From NCBI GenBank assembly GCA_034510155.1, contig CM067379.1, forward strand, positions 76,098,474 to 76,162,473: 64,000 nt of DNA, in the 5' to 3' direction. The notes below the pieces were generated by a model. That model did not search any database and was not told where the DNA came from. It worked only from the letters and a program-made list of their open reading frames with translations. The DNA comes from Eucriotettix oculatus (Eukaryota > Arthropoda > Insecta > Orthoptera > Tetrigidae). Made by a program: the position numbers and the translations under genes. Positions 9,938-20,480 of the stretch are shown piece by piece (within the stretch, counting starts at the first letter, position 1; the number at the start of each line of letters is the position of its first letter).

Positions 9938-12715
9938 AAAAAGGGGGGAACTGTATATTTATTAGGTTAAGTGAATGTGACACTCTCGATATACATTTAT
10001 AAACTAGTGGTTAAGTGTGTGTACATAAAAATAGTTTAGAACAGAAGAACATAAGTTAAGCTATGAAATGGTGCACTGGCTATTTAGTGTATGTTATATA
10101 TTGCTTGGTTCCACCTTCCCCCAAATATTTAAGTGAGTAAATGTCCTCTGGATTCATTTAACTAACATACACATTAATAAACATCATTTTGAATAATATA
10201 GAAACCAATAAACCTCCAATATTTCTGAAAACCTACTATTACTTAAGCAGAATAGTCCCTAAATGTTTTTTCTTGTCTGCAAAATATTTATATCAAATTT
10301 AGTTTGCAAGAATATTACAGGGTTGGATCAAAATTATTGAAGATGTTGAGAGGTTCACATCAATAAAAGTGTTGTTTAATGAGAAATTAGGAATACACAA
10401 AGTTATTGCAATGAGGTAATACAGTTCTTAAAACCTAAGACACATAACTATTCTAAATAATAGTAAGAGGTGATTGTATTATGATTACAGGCACTCTCTT
10501 ACATATCGTGGAGCTGTAATAAACTTTCACTGTGCACAACAAAGGGCTACATCTTGTCCAGATATTAGCCACAGACCTGAACAAACAAATGAATTTAGTA
10601 AGAAGGTAAATGTGCATTTAATATATTTTCATTTTCATATAGAGAATTACATTATTTAAATATAACAAATGAAGGCACTTTATATATTAATTGCAGTGGC
10701 GTTCCTGCTTACAAGATGTAGGGAGTGTTTTGGCTGCTATGTTTGACATGTCACATTTTTCTGATGCCCGATTCACCCTTTTCTCAATCTCTAATTTTCT
10801 GCTGTATTCATGGTATGAAGTACCATATGTTTTCCTGACTGACAAGGCAGTTGAAATGGGCTTTAATGAAAATGATTCATCTTTGATAATTAGCACATTA
10901 GGATTACTAAACATGGTTGGCATGGTATGTATCAATCATCAATGTATGAAGATAGCACTAAATAATTATGCAAATTGTTAATTAATTATGGAGTTCTTAT
11001 ATTTATGTTAAGATATTATTATGTAATAATGTCATATTAAATATGTAAGGTTTAACAGGTTCTAAAATATTTTTGCTAATTTGAAAATAAAAAATCCACT
11101 TTTGAGTACATTATTTTCAATTTATATCTTTGACTAAAAATTTGATTATTATTAACTTAATAATGATAATACATCCCATAAAATACTAATCACTATTGGT
11201 TTTCTTGGAACTCTACCATCAAGTTAAAAAAAATACAGGGATTGGATGGCTTCCAAATGATTAGTACCAACTGCAAAATGCTGTACTATTTGAAGGAGAA
11301 ACACATGTTTTATGACAATATTATTACTATTCATAGCTTACCGGATGGGAACTAAACCATAAAAAGCCATAGGCATGATTGGGTGGCTGTGATCAAATAT
11401 AATAATAGAGTAAGAAGTAATAATGAAAGTTTCAAAAAATCCAACTTTCATGAAATAAGGAAAGAGTATAACCTATAACTATTTAATTAATTAAAGAACG
11501 AAAGCTTTCCCGGTGAAGAATATGTAGAAACGTTTCTACATTTAATTAATTGTTAATCAAAACAAAAAACTGATTAAACAGTTACCAACTACATGCAAAC
11601 CAGTTATGACTTTATATGAATTAATTACAATATTAGTAGAACTATTGGTTTTTGTAGAAAATGTACTTGAATAAAACTGATGTGAGGATTCTTTTTTTAT
11701 ATTCTTGTACCATGTGAAGTTTTGGGTTTTAGTCCACAATTGGCTTGTTGGGTACGATGAATTGTATGAATTAGTAATATAGCAATGAAATACATAAATT
11801 AATTATTATTATTATAGCAGTTACATGCACAGTTCGATACTATGTGAAATTATTATAATATGTGCCTTTTAATCTTTCAGGTTATTTTAGGTTGGCTTGG
11901 TGATAGGCCAAAAGTAAATGCCATTACAATCTATGCAATGTGCATGTTTCTATGTGGGTTGTCTACTGCTATAGTTCCACTTATTACAAACTATTGGGGT
12001 CTTTGCTTAGTAGCTGCTGTGTTTGGATTTTCTATTTCTGCAAATTATACACTTGCATCTATAATCTTGGTACAATTAGTGTCCCTTGAACGTTTCACCA
12101 ACAGTTATGGTTTGTTGTTGCTTGTACAAGGATTGGCTAGTTTAATTGGCCCTCCATTAGCAGGTAAGGAGTAGTTTTCTATCATACAAAACTTCTGCAA
12201 AATTATGATTACTATTATAACTATAAAATAAATAGATAATCACATTAATAGTTGTAAGTAACAAATATACATTTTAATATAAAAGCTTCGGTAGGTCTGT
12301 TACAGCAAATTTTATTTTTATTGTTTTAGGAATAAAATATCTTAATCAGTTTCAAATTTTAAAAGATATGCCATTTAATAATTGATTAAAGCTATTTATG
12401 AATTTAATTAATAAGTAAACTGCACAAATATGAACTGAAAATTTGGTGCAATAGAAAAATAAACTCAATTAGTTACAATTTTAGAATAAACATTTGTTTG
12501 TATTATGTTTGGAATATTTTATTGCTAATATATAAATTTTAAAATTTTTTACAGGCTGGCTCTATGATGTATCAGACAGTTATGATCTCTCCTTTTACTT
12601 AGCTGGTTTTTTTATCATACTCAGTGGAGTACTACTTGTGGCACTACCAGTGTGGCAGTGGTTAAGGCATAAACATATTTTGTATAAAGGTGATATGGAC
12701 AGTCCATACTTATAA
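2434..12715 (+). CDS. SLC16-family monocarboxylate transporter, eight coding exons (539 aa)
   Basis: Plasma-membrane carrier of the major facilitator superfamily. SLC16 members move lactate, pyruvate, ketone bodies or related small solutes; the substrate here is unknown. Exons: 2434-2709, 4143-4476, 6313-6393, 6464-6605, 10491-10605, 10697-10924, 11881-12163, 12555-12715. All introns are GT-AG and phases join without a frameshift. Residues 19-25 (EDGGWGW) are the SLC16 signature before TM1. HFSRRRAFATGLAVCGSG (143-160) is the conserved TM4-TM5 motif. Residues about 205-325 form the long hydrophilic central loop, and 330-520 the second helix bundle, including GWLGDRP and GPPLAGWLYD. Length is typical of the family. 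The first two exons are much richer in G and C than the rest. The ATG is the first in frame after an apparent acceptor. Orthology to a particular insect member is not claimed. Confidence 0.93.
2710..4142 (+). other. Transporter intron 1
   Basis: GT-AG intron. It is AT-rich up to about 3470. At 3478-3837 it holds a 119-codon open frame, MAILLGTKLS..., with no domain I recognise and no codon signature; I treat it as chance or as a remnant of unknown origin. The rest shows no recognisable feature. Confidence 0.6.
4143..4476 (+). CDS. Transporter coding exon 2 (residues 93-203)
   Basis: The acceptor is TGCTAG. The frame continues from exon 1 as V-I-C-M-V-G. It encodes TM2-TM6, including HFSRRR and the GLAVCGSGLGTF helix, and ends ALMRPP with one base of a split codon before donor GTGCGC. 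Very G/C-rich. Confidence 0.93.
4477..6312 (+). other. Transporter intron 2
   Basis: AT-rich intron ending TGCCTACAG. It contains the terminal-repeat hairpin described separately (4826-4896). No other feature was recognised in the remaining sequence. Confidence 0.7.
4826..4896. repeat. Hairpin made of two terminal inverted repeats of the 8.7-9.9 kb element
   Basis: AGATAGAAAGAAGGT (4845-4859) pairs perfectly with ACCTTCTTTCTATCT (4865-4879) across 5 bases. The outer sequences (GGGGACAAGG... and ...CTGTCCTTTCCCC) match the ends of the terminal inverted repeats at 9697-9735 and 9855-9893. It looks like the two ends of that element joined with the interior lost, bordered by a TA-rich stretch as at the other copies. 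Confidence 0.65.
6313..6393 (+). CDS. Transporter coding exon 3 (residues 204-230)
   Basis: An 81-bp exon between CCTACAG and GTTAGA. It encodes ALPKPERETDMNSWSP and onward, part of the hydrophilic central loop. It starts by completing a codon with the last base of exon 2 and ends with one base of the next split codon. Confidence 0.85.
6464..6605 (+). CDS. Transporter coding exon 4 (residues 231-277)
   Basis: Only 70 bp after exon 3, from acceptor ATTTCAG to donor GTGTGA. It encodes a loop with RPFHSLLNIPTFVGAGDRLL and SPSMVH, and ends with two bases of an Arg codon that exon 5 completes. Confidence 0.88.
7548..8610 (+). mobile_element. Tc1-like DNA transposon, dead copy
   Basis: It begins at a TA dinucleotide with CACTGAGTGGCCAAATTATT, typical of Tc1 family ends. 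Plus-strand frames then give an N-terminal helix-turn-helix region (AELQRGMIIVTQIIGTSIYK, ALLKCSRAAVINVYRA), a second DNA-binding part (RLDARSDRILARVVQCNRRA, TVNVAEQTVHHML), and near 8434-8480 HWPAQSLNLNPIEN, the eroded WPARSPDLNPIEN box carrying the second catalytic Asp region. Stops and frameshifts interrupt it many times. I found no matching 3' inverted repeat, so that end is probably lost. Confidence 0.85.
8657..8684. repeat. TA microsatellite
   Basis: Alternating TA preceded by a GTGTGTG run. It separates the Tc1-like element from the first long direct repeat of the Penelope-like remnant. Confidence 0.9.
8689..8895 (-). repeat. Direct repeat flanking the Penelope-like remnant, copy 1
   Basis: It aligns in the same orientation with 9657-9860 from ATGACATTGTCATGTTAAT through AGTAGGTGACTTACCTGAGG and CACCTTGTGAG to CTTTTCCAGTGA/ATTTCCAGTGA. 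The divergence is considerable. It lacks the closing inverted repeat present at the end of copy 2. Confidence 0.8.
9020..9640 (-). mobile_element. Penelope-like element remnant with GIY-YIG endonuclease
   Basis: Read on the minus strand, 9640 down to about 9020, broken frames give SAIFWSNPINLTS, then FRENITCLSSHNIYKINCT, LCPAFYIGQAKRYLPERI and further sequence up to about SYSPDKALDTI. The I-Y-x-I-x-C-x-x-C-x-x-x-Y-I-G-x pattern with a following Arg-rich helix is the C-terminal GIY-YIG domain of Penelope-like retroelements. Frameshifts and stops show it is dead. The reverse transcriptase part is absent. Long direct repeats on both sides fit the partial tandem copies (pseudo-LTRs) known for this class. 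Confidence 0.72.
9657..9860 (-). repeat. Direct repeat flanking the Penelope-like remnant, copy 2
   Basis: Same orientation as 8689-8895. Most of it lies inside the 197-bp inverted-repeat unit 9697-9893. See copy 1 for the shared blocks. Confidence 0.8.
9697..9893. repeat. 197-bp unit with 39-bp terminal inverted repeats
   Basis: GGAAAGG(A)CAGAGAGATAG... at 9697-9735 is the reverse complement of 9855-9893 with one mismatch in 39. Both ends abut AATTA/TA-rich DNA. The unit could be a MITE-like derivative or the terminal region of the adjoining Penelope-like element; the related hairpin at 4826-4896 shows the ends also occur on their own. Confidence 0.85.
9902..9933. repeat. AT microsatellite
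   Basis: A run of alternating AT immediately after the inverted-repeat unit. Confidence 0.9.
10491..10605 (+). CDS. Transporter coding exon 5 (residues 278-316)
   Basis: From GATTACAG to GTAAAT. It completes the split Arg codon of exon 4 and encodes the end of the central loop (HSLTYRGAVINFHCAQQ, ... NEFSKK), ending in phase 0. Confidence 0.87.
10697..10924 (+). CDS. Transporter coding exon 6 (residues 317-392)
   Basis: From TAATTGCAG to GTATGT, phase 0 at both ends. It encodes the loop-TM7-TM8 region: DVGSVLAAMFDMS, then FSISNFLLYSWYEVPYVFLT, then STLGLLNMVGM. It is the entry to the second six-helix bundle of the carrier. Confidence 0.92.
10925..11880 (+). other. Transporter intron 6
   Basis: AT-rich intron ending AATCTTTCAG. 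No repeat or gene recognised. Confidence 0.7.
11881..12163 (+). CDS. Transporter coding exon 7 (residues 393-486)
   Basis: It encodes VILGWLGDRPKVN, the loop after TM8, then TM9-TM11, and ends GLASLIGPPLAG, a well-conserved SLC16 stretch. The donor is GTAAGG. AT-rich codons contrast with exons 1-2. Confidence 0.93.
12164..12554 (+). other. Transporter intron 7
   Basis: AT-rich, ends TTTTTTACAG. Nothing else recognised. Confidence 0.75.
12555..12715 (+). CDS. Transporter coding exon 8 and stop (residues 487-539)
   Basis: Starts GWLYDVSDSYDLSFYLAGFF, covers TM12, and ends with a short basic cytoplasmic tail (WQWLRHKHILYKGDMDSPYL) and stop TAA at 12713-12715. Confidence 0.92.
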
Positions 12716-13410
12716 ATACCCTCTAAACAGAACAGACAATGAATAATTTGTGTGTGAATAAGTGATATATTGTGAATAGTGGTATTGTGCCAGATTCCTA
12801 TATTTATTTATTACCTACAAAACATACAGTTGGCATGCAAGAATGAAAATAATACTCTTGCTTATAAAGCAATAACTCACAAAAATAGTGTGTGCTATGA
12901 ACTTATATGAGCTTTCATTATAATTTTTGTAGAATAGATTTAAGACTCAGGATGCCGGAAAGCTGTAAATATAGAATATATTTGATGACCTATTAAAAAT
13001 TGAGAGTAAAAAGCACATACCATAAATTGTTCTCCTTTCTGATCCAAACTATGTGATATTATTGTAATGATAACAACTAAATTTGATTATAGGCAATTAT
13101 ATTGTGAACTAGGGACACAAAATATTTATATATGTTTATATAATAATGGATAATTTTTCTTATAATGTTATAATATAATTGGTAAACAAGAAGATATTGA
13201 AAATTCTTTCTCATCTAAGGTGGGATGAATTGTTGTTTTATGTTTCTGTTATAGATTAAACTCTCTTCTGATTTATTGCTAATTTTTATTTATTTATTTA
13301 ATTCTCGGAAAGGATGTTGTCAAAATTATGCTTTCTTGGAAATTCAGATAATACTTAAGAGACAACCTTCTAAGGTAATCGTGCATACATGGTCTGCATG
13401 CTAATAAAAA
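12716..13410 (+). other. Probable 3'UTR of the transporter
   Basis: AT-rich sequence after the stop. Candidate polyadenylation signals are ATTAAA at 12992 and AATAAA at 13403; transcript data would be needed to choose. Confidence 0.35.
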
Positions 13411-15640
13411 GCATCTGATTATACCAATTAGTAATATCTTTGAAACCTATTCCTGCACCATTGGTGAACTTCAAGCAACCCATGAATCATAAAATTCTGT
13501 GTTGCCACAGACAGTGACACAAAACCAGAATGTAAATGCTCCAGTACTACTATTTCCAGTAATCAGTTGGAGAAGCAAGGAAATCTCTCAAAAAATTGTT
13601 AGTCGAATAACTCGTGTCCTTATCGCATTCATCACAGTTGAAAGCCTTTGTGAAAGAGCATTGTAGAACAGAAAGTGAAGAACTCTCTCATTATTAATTA
13701 AATTATATCATTACTATCCAATTAACTCCTCAGTCCATGCTCTTCATCTCATTATCATTCCTGTTCCTCAAAATTCTTAACGAAATTATGAAAATCAATG
13801 AATATAAACAATCCAATAATATTCACTTGTTCTCAGATCCTTTTCAAAGATATATATTTTTAATGAATATACTTGTGAATAAATGAATGATAAAATTTTG
13901 ATCATCAATGACAAAACTGTATTTCAAATTAATGAAAATCTTTTACAAAGTTAGAAATTTTGACTGATAAAATCTTTAAATTAATTTCGAAACTGTATTA
14001 GGAATGAAGCAAATACTTTTACCAAATTTGCAAATTGCTTAATAATTAAATATTATAATAATTTATTGATAGCCAATGAGGCTGTTAATATTTGCAGCAT
14101 GACCGTTAGTAATGGGCGAGGATTGTTCTTATCGGAGCCTGTTAACCCCTTTAGTTGGAGAAATTGTGAAAGACTTGGGGATGATCATTTAAGATTTAAA
14201 AAAAATTATTTATTTAAATAGCAATAAGAATAACAGGTTCTATAAGGGTCTCAAGAAGTGTCCTGATGGGGTCCTCTCCAGTGATTAGGCTCCAGTTACC
14301 CCTACTTTGAGGTCAATTGGCCAGCATAGTTTGTCTTCTGTGGTTTCTGTATTGCAGCAGTGGCTATATAAGAGGGTTGGTATGGATTTCCAGTTTCTTG
14401 TGGTGGTTATTGGCTCTCTTGAATAGCATCCTGGATGAAAAGTATGTCTTGATTGTCTTGTATAGTTTGATTGCTCACATAACGTAGAGCATCTACCATA
14501 TCTCTGAGGATTTTTGACGACCAATATGGACTTCTTAATCCATGCGATTTAACTATTTTATATAGGAACAATGATTTAGTAACTAAAATAGACAGCGTTC
14601 AAATAAAACTGAATAGCAACCCATTTGAGAACTCAAAATTGTACAATAAAGCGAATAATTATATGTATAAGAATATACATGGTTTAGAGTGGGTAGGGGT
14701 ACAATATCAGCGAATGATTTGAAATCTTTATTTCATAAGTTGAATATCAGCTTTAATTGCCCTATGTATGTGAAGGGTAAGGAGAAAAAAATGGGTTTCT
14801 GATTACATTACAAAAGATCATGAAATCACAGAGCTGATGGATCTTGGTTGTGCGAGAATTGCGAGGTGCGAATCCACAAAATGCAGTAGATACATTGCGA
14901 CTGTTAACATCATTTATAACAAGTAGAATAAATGCCGAGGTGGAAGTAGAAGTCTGCTGCAAAGGTAATTATTTTATACTTGATTCTTTTATAATATATT
15001 GTAATGTAAAAATGCAGGTGCCTGCTGATTTTGGTTCTACAGTGTCATTGTGGAGTGCAGTTGGGCCTACAATGAAGGAGAGGAGAAGCAGTCAATCAGT
15101 TGCGGAGAGAAGGGACGACGGTTCATTCAGTCGGAGAGAGAGAGGAGAAGCATCCAGTTGAAGAGAGAGAGGAGACAAATCAGTTGGTGCCAGAAGGGAC
15201 GACGAGATCAGTCCTATGAAGAGGATATTACAATATATATATGTTATATTTCATGTGTTGTTTATTTTCAGAATTTGTCAATGAGTAAACATCAATCAAC
15301 CTGAAGTGTGTGTGTGCGCGCTAGTCCAACACATCAAGAATTTAATATAATTGACATTTTAATAATGAATTTGTGTGTTATGTTCAGAAAATATTAAATA
15401 AATATATTTACTATAAAGTTTTCTTGTTACCTTTAATTTGCCCTCACCCTCCTTGACAATATGGTTAGGTAAGGAATAACAATGTAACACTATTTCACAA
15501 AAAAAATATATATATTGTAATATCTACATCATGGGGTAGGACAAAAATTTATTTATTTCTTTTTATCATAAACATCGTTGAGTCACCACTTTGCTCATAA
15601 ATTTCCTTCAAGATTCCCCATATTCTTTCTCTATCAGCTC
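13411..15640. other. Intergenic, nothing certain
   Basis: AT-rich to about 14220. 14250-14520 is less AT-rich but has no frame I can assign. 15050-15220 is a purine-rich stretch with repeated GAGAGAGAGGAG blocks. No gene is supported. Confidence 0.5.
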
Positions 15641-15689
15641 TGACACTACAAGTAATTGTGAAATTAATGACATAGACATATCCAAGAAA

Positions 15690-17600
15690 ATGATATAGCA
15701 GAGAAATTCAATATCTATTTTATTAAGAGTATTGAAGACAAAATAGAGCTATACAAGTAGTAAATATCTTTGAAATAAATATGCATATAATTGACAGCAC
15801 TCTAGAAAATTTTGAGGTAATTGACCATGCTAAAGATAAAAATATTATTAAGAACTTGGAGCAAAAAATGGAAAAGTTGAAGGGGTAAGTAGTGATATTT
15901 TAAAATAATGTATAGAGAGAATTAAATTGGAATTAAGTGAAATAATAAATAAATCATTGCAAGAAGGTATCTGCCCAGAAGGTTGGAAGACTTCAACAAT
16001 CATTCCTATCCCCAAAGCTAGTAAGCCAGGAAAAACAAGTCAATTTAGGCCATTTACCTATTTATGAGACAATAATGGAGATTGTGGTTAAAGATCAGCT
16101 TGAAGAACATCTACAGAAACATAATGTTATAACTGAACACCAATAAGGTTTTAGAAACAAACACTCGTGTGAAACACCAGTCCAGACTTGTGTAGATAAG
16201 TGGAAATTGAATGATAAGTGAAGGACATGTGGTAGGAGTATTATTTTTGTATTTAAAAAGGGCTTTCAAAATGGTGGATTGGAAAGATTACTAGACAAAC
16301 TGCACAAATACAGTCTAAGAAATAATGTATTAAATTGGTTTAAATCTAATCTAACAAATAGGACTCAAAAAGTGAAATTAAATGATAAATTATCAAAAAC
16401 TGCTATTACCGAGTATGAAGTACCCCAAGGTTCCATGTTAGGGCCTTTATTATATATATATATATATATATATATACATAGTGATTAACTGTTCAAAATA
16501 ATGCACAATTAAAATGTTCACAGATGATACTGTTATATATCTGAAGGGCTGTGGAGGTGTATAAATTCAAGACAAACTAAATTCAGTGTTAGGCAGAGTT
16601 GAGAAATGATGGCTATTCATAAAATTAAAGTGAATATTGATAAAACTAAATATATGATTTTTAGTGGTATAAGGAAAAAAATTAATGATAATATTGTGAT
16701 AAGTTGTACAGACGGTTCAATAATAGAAGAGAGTGGACGAAACTAAATATTTAGGCATAGTAATAGATAATAAATTACAAACAGTGTGATTATATGATCA
16801 AAAAAATAGGACGAAAGATAGGTTTTTAAGAAGGTTGTCAAGCTACATTTCAAGTTATGCTTCGTGTACTATATACAAAACAACCTTAGCACCACATTTT
16901 GAATACTGTGCAACATTGCTGTTGGCAATGGGTGAGACACACACAAATAAATTGCAGATTGCCCAAAATGAGAGTCATACTGAAATGTAATAGATACACT
17001 AACACAGAAGATATGTTAACTACACTAAATTTTATGTCCATCAGACAAAGAACATATTTCTTAGTTTGTATCCTTCTTTACTAAATTGTTAACGGAATGT
17101 CATCCTCAATATTGTCTAAACATGTTCAACAAGTTTGAGGTAGAATGAGTCAAGCTCGTAATATTCAAGTAATGCTAATAAAAACAAAGAAATCTCAGAA
17201 ATCAATAATTTTACGACTAACTAAAAATGTTCAATAATGTGCCAATAAATATTAAAGAGTGCAATAACATACTAATATTTAAAAGAAAATTGAAGAAATG
17301 CATCTCTGAAAATATTAATCCTATGTAAATAGTGTGTACAGATTATTTAATTGATCATATAGCTGTAAAAAATTGTTATTGGTATTATAACTTATTCTTC
17401 ATAAAATTATTTTCCATGACTTAAAAAGTTTTAATAACAACTGAGTAGATATAAGTATTTTTTAATATAATTATCATTATTGGTGCTTATTTAACTATAC
17501 TTTATTTTTTAGAAATGTAAATATTGTCATTATGTATGTATCAATGTATTTCATTTGTACAAAAATAGTCAATGGGCTAATAAAGATCAATCAATCAATC
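15690..17600 (+). mobile_element. LINE (CR1/Jockey-like), degraded, with ATCA tail
   Basis: Plus-strand frames in order: AEKFNIYFIKSIEDKIEL; then NKSLQEGICPEGWKTSTIIP with PIPKASKPGK (about 15940-16030), the start of the reverse transcriptase; then LHKYSLRNNVLNWFKSNLTN and EVPQGSMLGPLLY (16297-16455). The MFTDDTVIY catalytic box follows at about 16512-16540, then INIDKTKYMIFSG. Many stops break it. A TA microsatellite has expanded directly after LGPLLY. The 3' end is marked by AATAAAGATCAATCAATCAATC, the short tandem tail expected of CR1-type elements. Confidence 0.87.
16450..16477. repeat. TA microsatellite inside a LINE reverse transcriptase
   Basis: Alternating TA at the place where the conserved box after LGPLLY should continue. 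It replaces coding sequence in the dead element. Confidence 0.9.
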
Positions 17601-18030
17601 TCTGTCCCACTATATCTCCCTTTATCCTTCCCCCTCCATCCCTCTCCTCCTCCCTCTCGCCCCTAGAATCCTCCCTCATCTCTTTCTCCCTCCACTTCTT
17701 TTCTCCCCCACTCTCTCCTCCTTCTTTACTCCCTCCCACCCTCCATCCCCCTTCTTCCCTCACAACTCTCTCTCCCCCTGCATATTCTCTGACTCCCTCT
17801 CCCTCCCACTTCTTCCCTCACCACGTCCAACCTCCCTCTCTCACCGTCCATCCTATCTTGGTCATTATATATCTCCATCGCTTCCTCCCCCTCCCTAATA
17901 CTCTTCCACCCCTCCCTCCCACGGTATTTGGGGAAAAACACCACCCGATGCCGCAAAATCTTACCATATTTAAGAAACACCCCTGGCGCGACGTGATGTC
18001 TGAGCTTTATTACCCCTGGCACAAATACAG
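17600..18030. repeat. Pyrimidine-rich tract
   Basis: About 300 bases (17600-17920) of CCCTCC/CTCTCC repeats on the plus strand, directly after the LINE tail. Long open frames here on both strands reflect the composition bias and show no domain. After 17930 the composition returns to normal. Confidence 0.8.
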
Positions 18031-18055
18031 TCTCCTTTATTTTGACTCCGCACCG

Positions 18056-18727
18056 TCAAAGCCTGAGCAGATGTGTTTGACTGTTATAGAAGGAATATGG
18101 CATTGTAGTGTCATTTACATAACTAATTTCGCGATAAATTGTGTGAATTAATTTTGAAAGTGGTGATAACGTTATTTCCTTTGATCTTATCCAGTCGTAT
18201 TTCATCCATGGCCTCTCTCTTCTGTTCTTACCCAACACACTTCCCTCTAAAGCTAATTTTACAAGTCCCTCGTGTCTTAAAACGTGGCCTATTAGTCCAT
18301 CCCTGCTCTTAGTCAACGTCCTCCATTTTGTTCGCTTTACCCCTATTCTGCTTAGAACTTCGTTTGTGATTCTATCCACCCATCTAATTTGCAGCATTCG
18401 CCTATAGCACCGCATTCCGAGGCTTCTATTCTTTTCCTTTCGTCCAAGTTTCGCACCCATATAACACCACACTACATACCAACATTTTTAGCAATGATTT
18501 CCTAATATTCACTCTTATATTACCCGTAAGTAAATCACTCTTTTTCGCGAAAGCCTTCCTTGCCTGTGTTATCCTACTCTTTATGTCTACTATACTTCTA
18601 CCATCCCTAGTTTTTACGCTTCCCAAGTAGCAGAATTCCTTAACTTCCATCAAAATGTCCCTTCCCAATCTAACAACCTTTGTTATTTCACTTTTCCATG
18701 TTCCGTTTTAACTTTCTTCATCGTCTG

Positions 18728-18768
<41 letters not shown>

Positions 18769-19120
18769 AAACAGCATCCTTGTCCTACTCCTTTCTTGAT
18801 TACGGCTTTATTTTTTTGGTCTTATATTCTAATTACTGCCGCCTGTCTTGTGTAGAGGTTACGTATTAGCCTCCTTCCTTGATATTTTATTCCAGTGTTC
18901 TTCAAAATTGTGTGTTCCTGTTCTCATTATCAAACGCTTTTTCTAAATCTACAAATGCCATGAACGTAGGCCGGTTTTTTCGTATCCGGTCTTCTAAAAT
19001 CAATCGCATAGTCAAAATTGCGATTAAATTATTGAACTTATTTTTCCAATTGAACAATTTTTTTGTCATTGACGCTCGTTTCAGTTTTGTATTGTCATTT
19101 TTTTCTTGGCCCAATTATTT
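18056..19120 (-). mobile_element. RTE-like LINE fragment, reverse transcriptase
   Basis: On the minus strand, 19114 down to 18056: AILTMRLILEDRIRKNRPTF and MAFVDLEKAFD (the first catalytic region). A gap and a TA microsatellite follow, then VKEFCYLGSVKTRDGRSIVD, SVVLYGCETW, and the C-terminal RCYRRMLQIRWVDRITNEVL with LIGHVLRHEGL. The YLG...DG, LYGCETWT and CYRRMLxIxW strings are characteristic of RTE-type elements. Stops and frameshifts mean it is inactive, and the YADD box was not found. Confidence 0.87.
18727..18765. repeat. TA microsatellite
   Basis: Alternating TA within the RTE-like fragment. Confidence 0.9.
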
Positions 19121-20060
19121 AAATCTTCAAAATAATTTTTAAATACAAACTTCAACGTTTAGCAAAAATCAACCATGCATTCTGTTTATTCCGTAGGTGG
19201 GTTTTGTCGTGTTCTTTTTTTCAGACAAGCTCTTTCCCAAGAAAAGAAAATGGAGACAGCAGTGCCATCTTTGCGTATTTCGCTATACTTCCTTGAAAGG
19301 GTTTATTTTTTTTTCTTTCAACGAATGTATAGTTAAGAACGTAAGAATTTTTCACAGATGTTCGTAGATTTGGTTAATCCTGATATCTGAGGCTAAACAG
19401 AGAGCCTCCATGGCATAGCCGATTATCAGAGTAAGAGGATTATTACGCATCGAATTGCTAACAGCGGCATTTGGCATTACTATAGAATTCGATACAAGGG
19501 CTTTTGGAATTACATTCGACAATAATCTGTAATAACATAATTAACGATTATTTTAATTGTCAAACGGATAATTATATACCTGTAAGGGGAGTCGGAAGAT
19601 CCCTATCTTACCAACGTTGAAATAGTGATTTTGAGATCGCGTTTTCTCGGAAAACGTTATAGACACAGTGCTGAAATTTTTGTAAGCTCATTTTTAACTT
19701 CATAGGAGTTATGAGGATGCGGAATAGTTGCAATTAGAATTGTAATTGATGATTTATTTACCAAGATCTCTTATGGAGAATTTTAACCGTTTTATATACG
19801 TAATTAATGCTTAAAATAATTTATTTCTCTTCCACTTACATTCCAAAATGTTAAAAATAAGCTGTGAAAATTCATAAATTACTTGCCGGAATGACAGTCT
19901 AGAATTATAAATATAACTTACAAGTGTTTTATTTCTTAAAACCAACTCGTTAACTAGCGTAGTATATAGCGGGTTTTAGGCGCTATTCCTTGTTTGTATT
20001 CCTTTAAATGGCATTACTCATTGCTACATCACTATATATAAATAAAACGACGACAAAATT
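19121..20060. other. Intergenic, nothing recognised
   Basis: AT-rich sequence without a supported gene or repeat. Confidence 0.5.
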
Positions 20061-20069
20061 TACGTCTCG

Positions 20070-20480
20070 GGGCTCTTTTTAAAGCATACGCAGGCCAACA
20101 ATCCTGGGAAGATATTGCATCAAAGTTTTTAGAAGTAAATTATTTCAGTAGAGGGGATCATCATTATAAAATTGGGCAGTGTAGCTTTAAAATTGACGTT
20201 GGGAAATTTTCATTTTTAAATCGGACTGCAGAAGTTTTCGAAGCATTCCCTGCCAATAGTAACGTGTTTCAGGGAAGAATTAGGAAGTGTAGTGAAGTGC
20301 AAGTGTAGTGCAGTGCGACGCAACAATATATCTTTTTTTTGTTAGGATTTAATTTAATTTATATTATATTAGTATAATTATTATTTGTAACATATTTTAT
20401 TTTTAAGTTTATTTTTTTGTAACTGCCACCGAGTACTACTCAATTGCAGTATTACTAAATTCAATTCAACAGTAATTTAA
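20070..20480 (+). mobile_element. 3' end of a LINE (Jockey/CR1-like)
   Basis: Plus-strand frames near 20100-20310 give HHYKIGQCSFKIDVGKFSFL, NRTAEVFEAFPANSNVF and QGRIRKC. This matches the extreme C-terminus of non-LTR polyproteins (pattern KIxxxxxRTDIGKYSFVNRTI). The untranslated AACTGCCACCGAGTACTACT...GCAGTATT block that commonly closes such elements follows at about 20420-20455. Only the last few hundred bases remain. Confidence 0.7.

Larger units (their letters stand above)
6606..10490 (+). other. Transporter intron 4, host of several transposon remnants
   Basis: A 3.9-kb intron. From 6606 to 7547 it is plain AT-rich sequence. Then follow a Tc1-like element (7548-8610), a TA microsatellite, and a Penelope-like remnant with flanking repeats (8689-9893). 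After another TA tract (9902-9933), 9935-10490 shows nothing recognisable. Confidence 0.85.

Noticed and set aside
17555..18151. A 198-codon plus-strand frame rich in Pro/Ser/Leu
   Set aside because: It is the translation of the CCCTCC-type tract, beginning inside the LINE tail; no domain.
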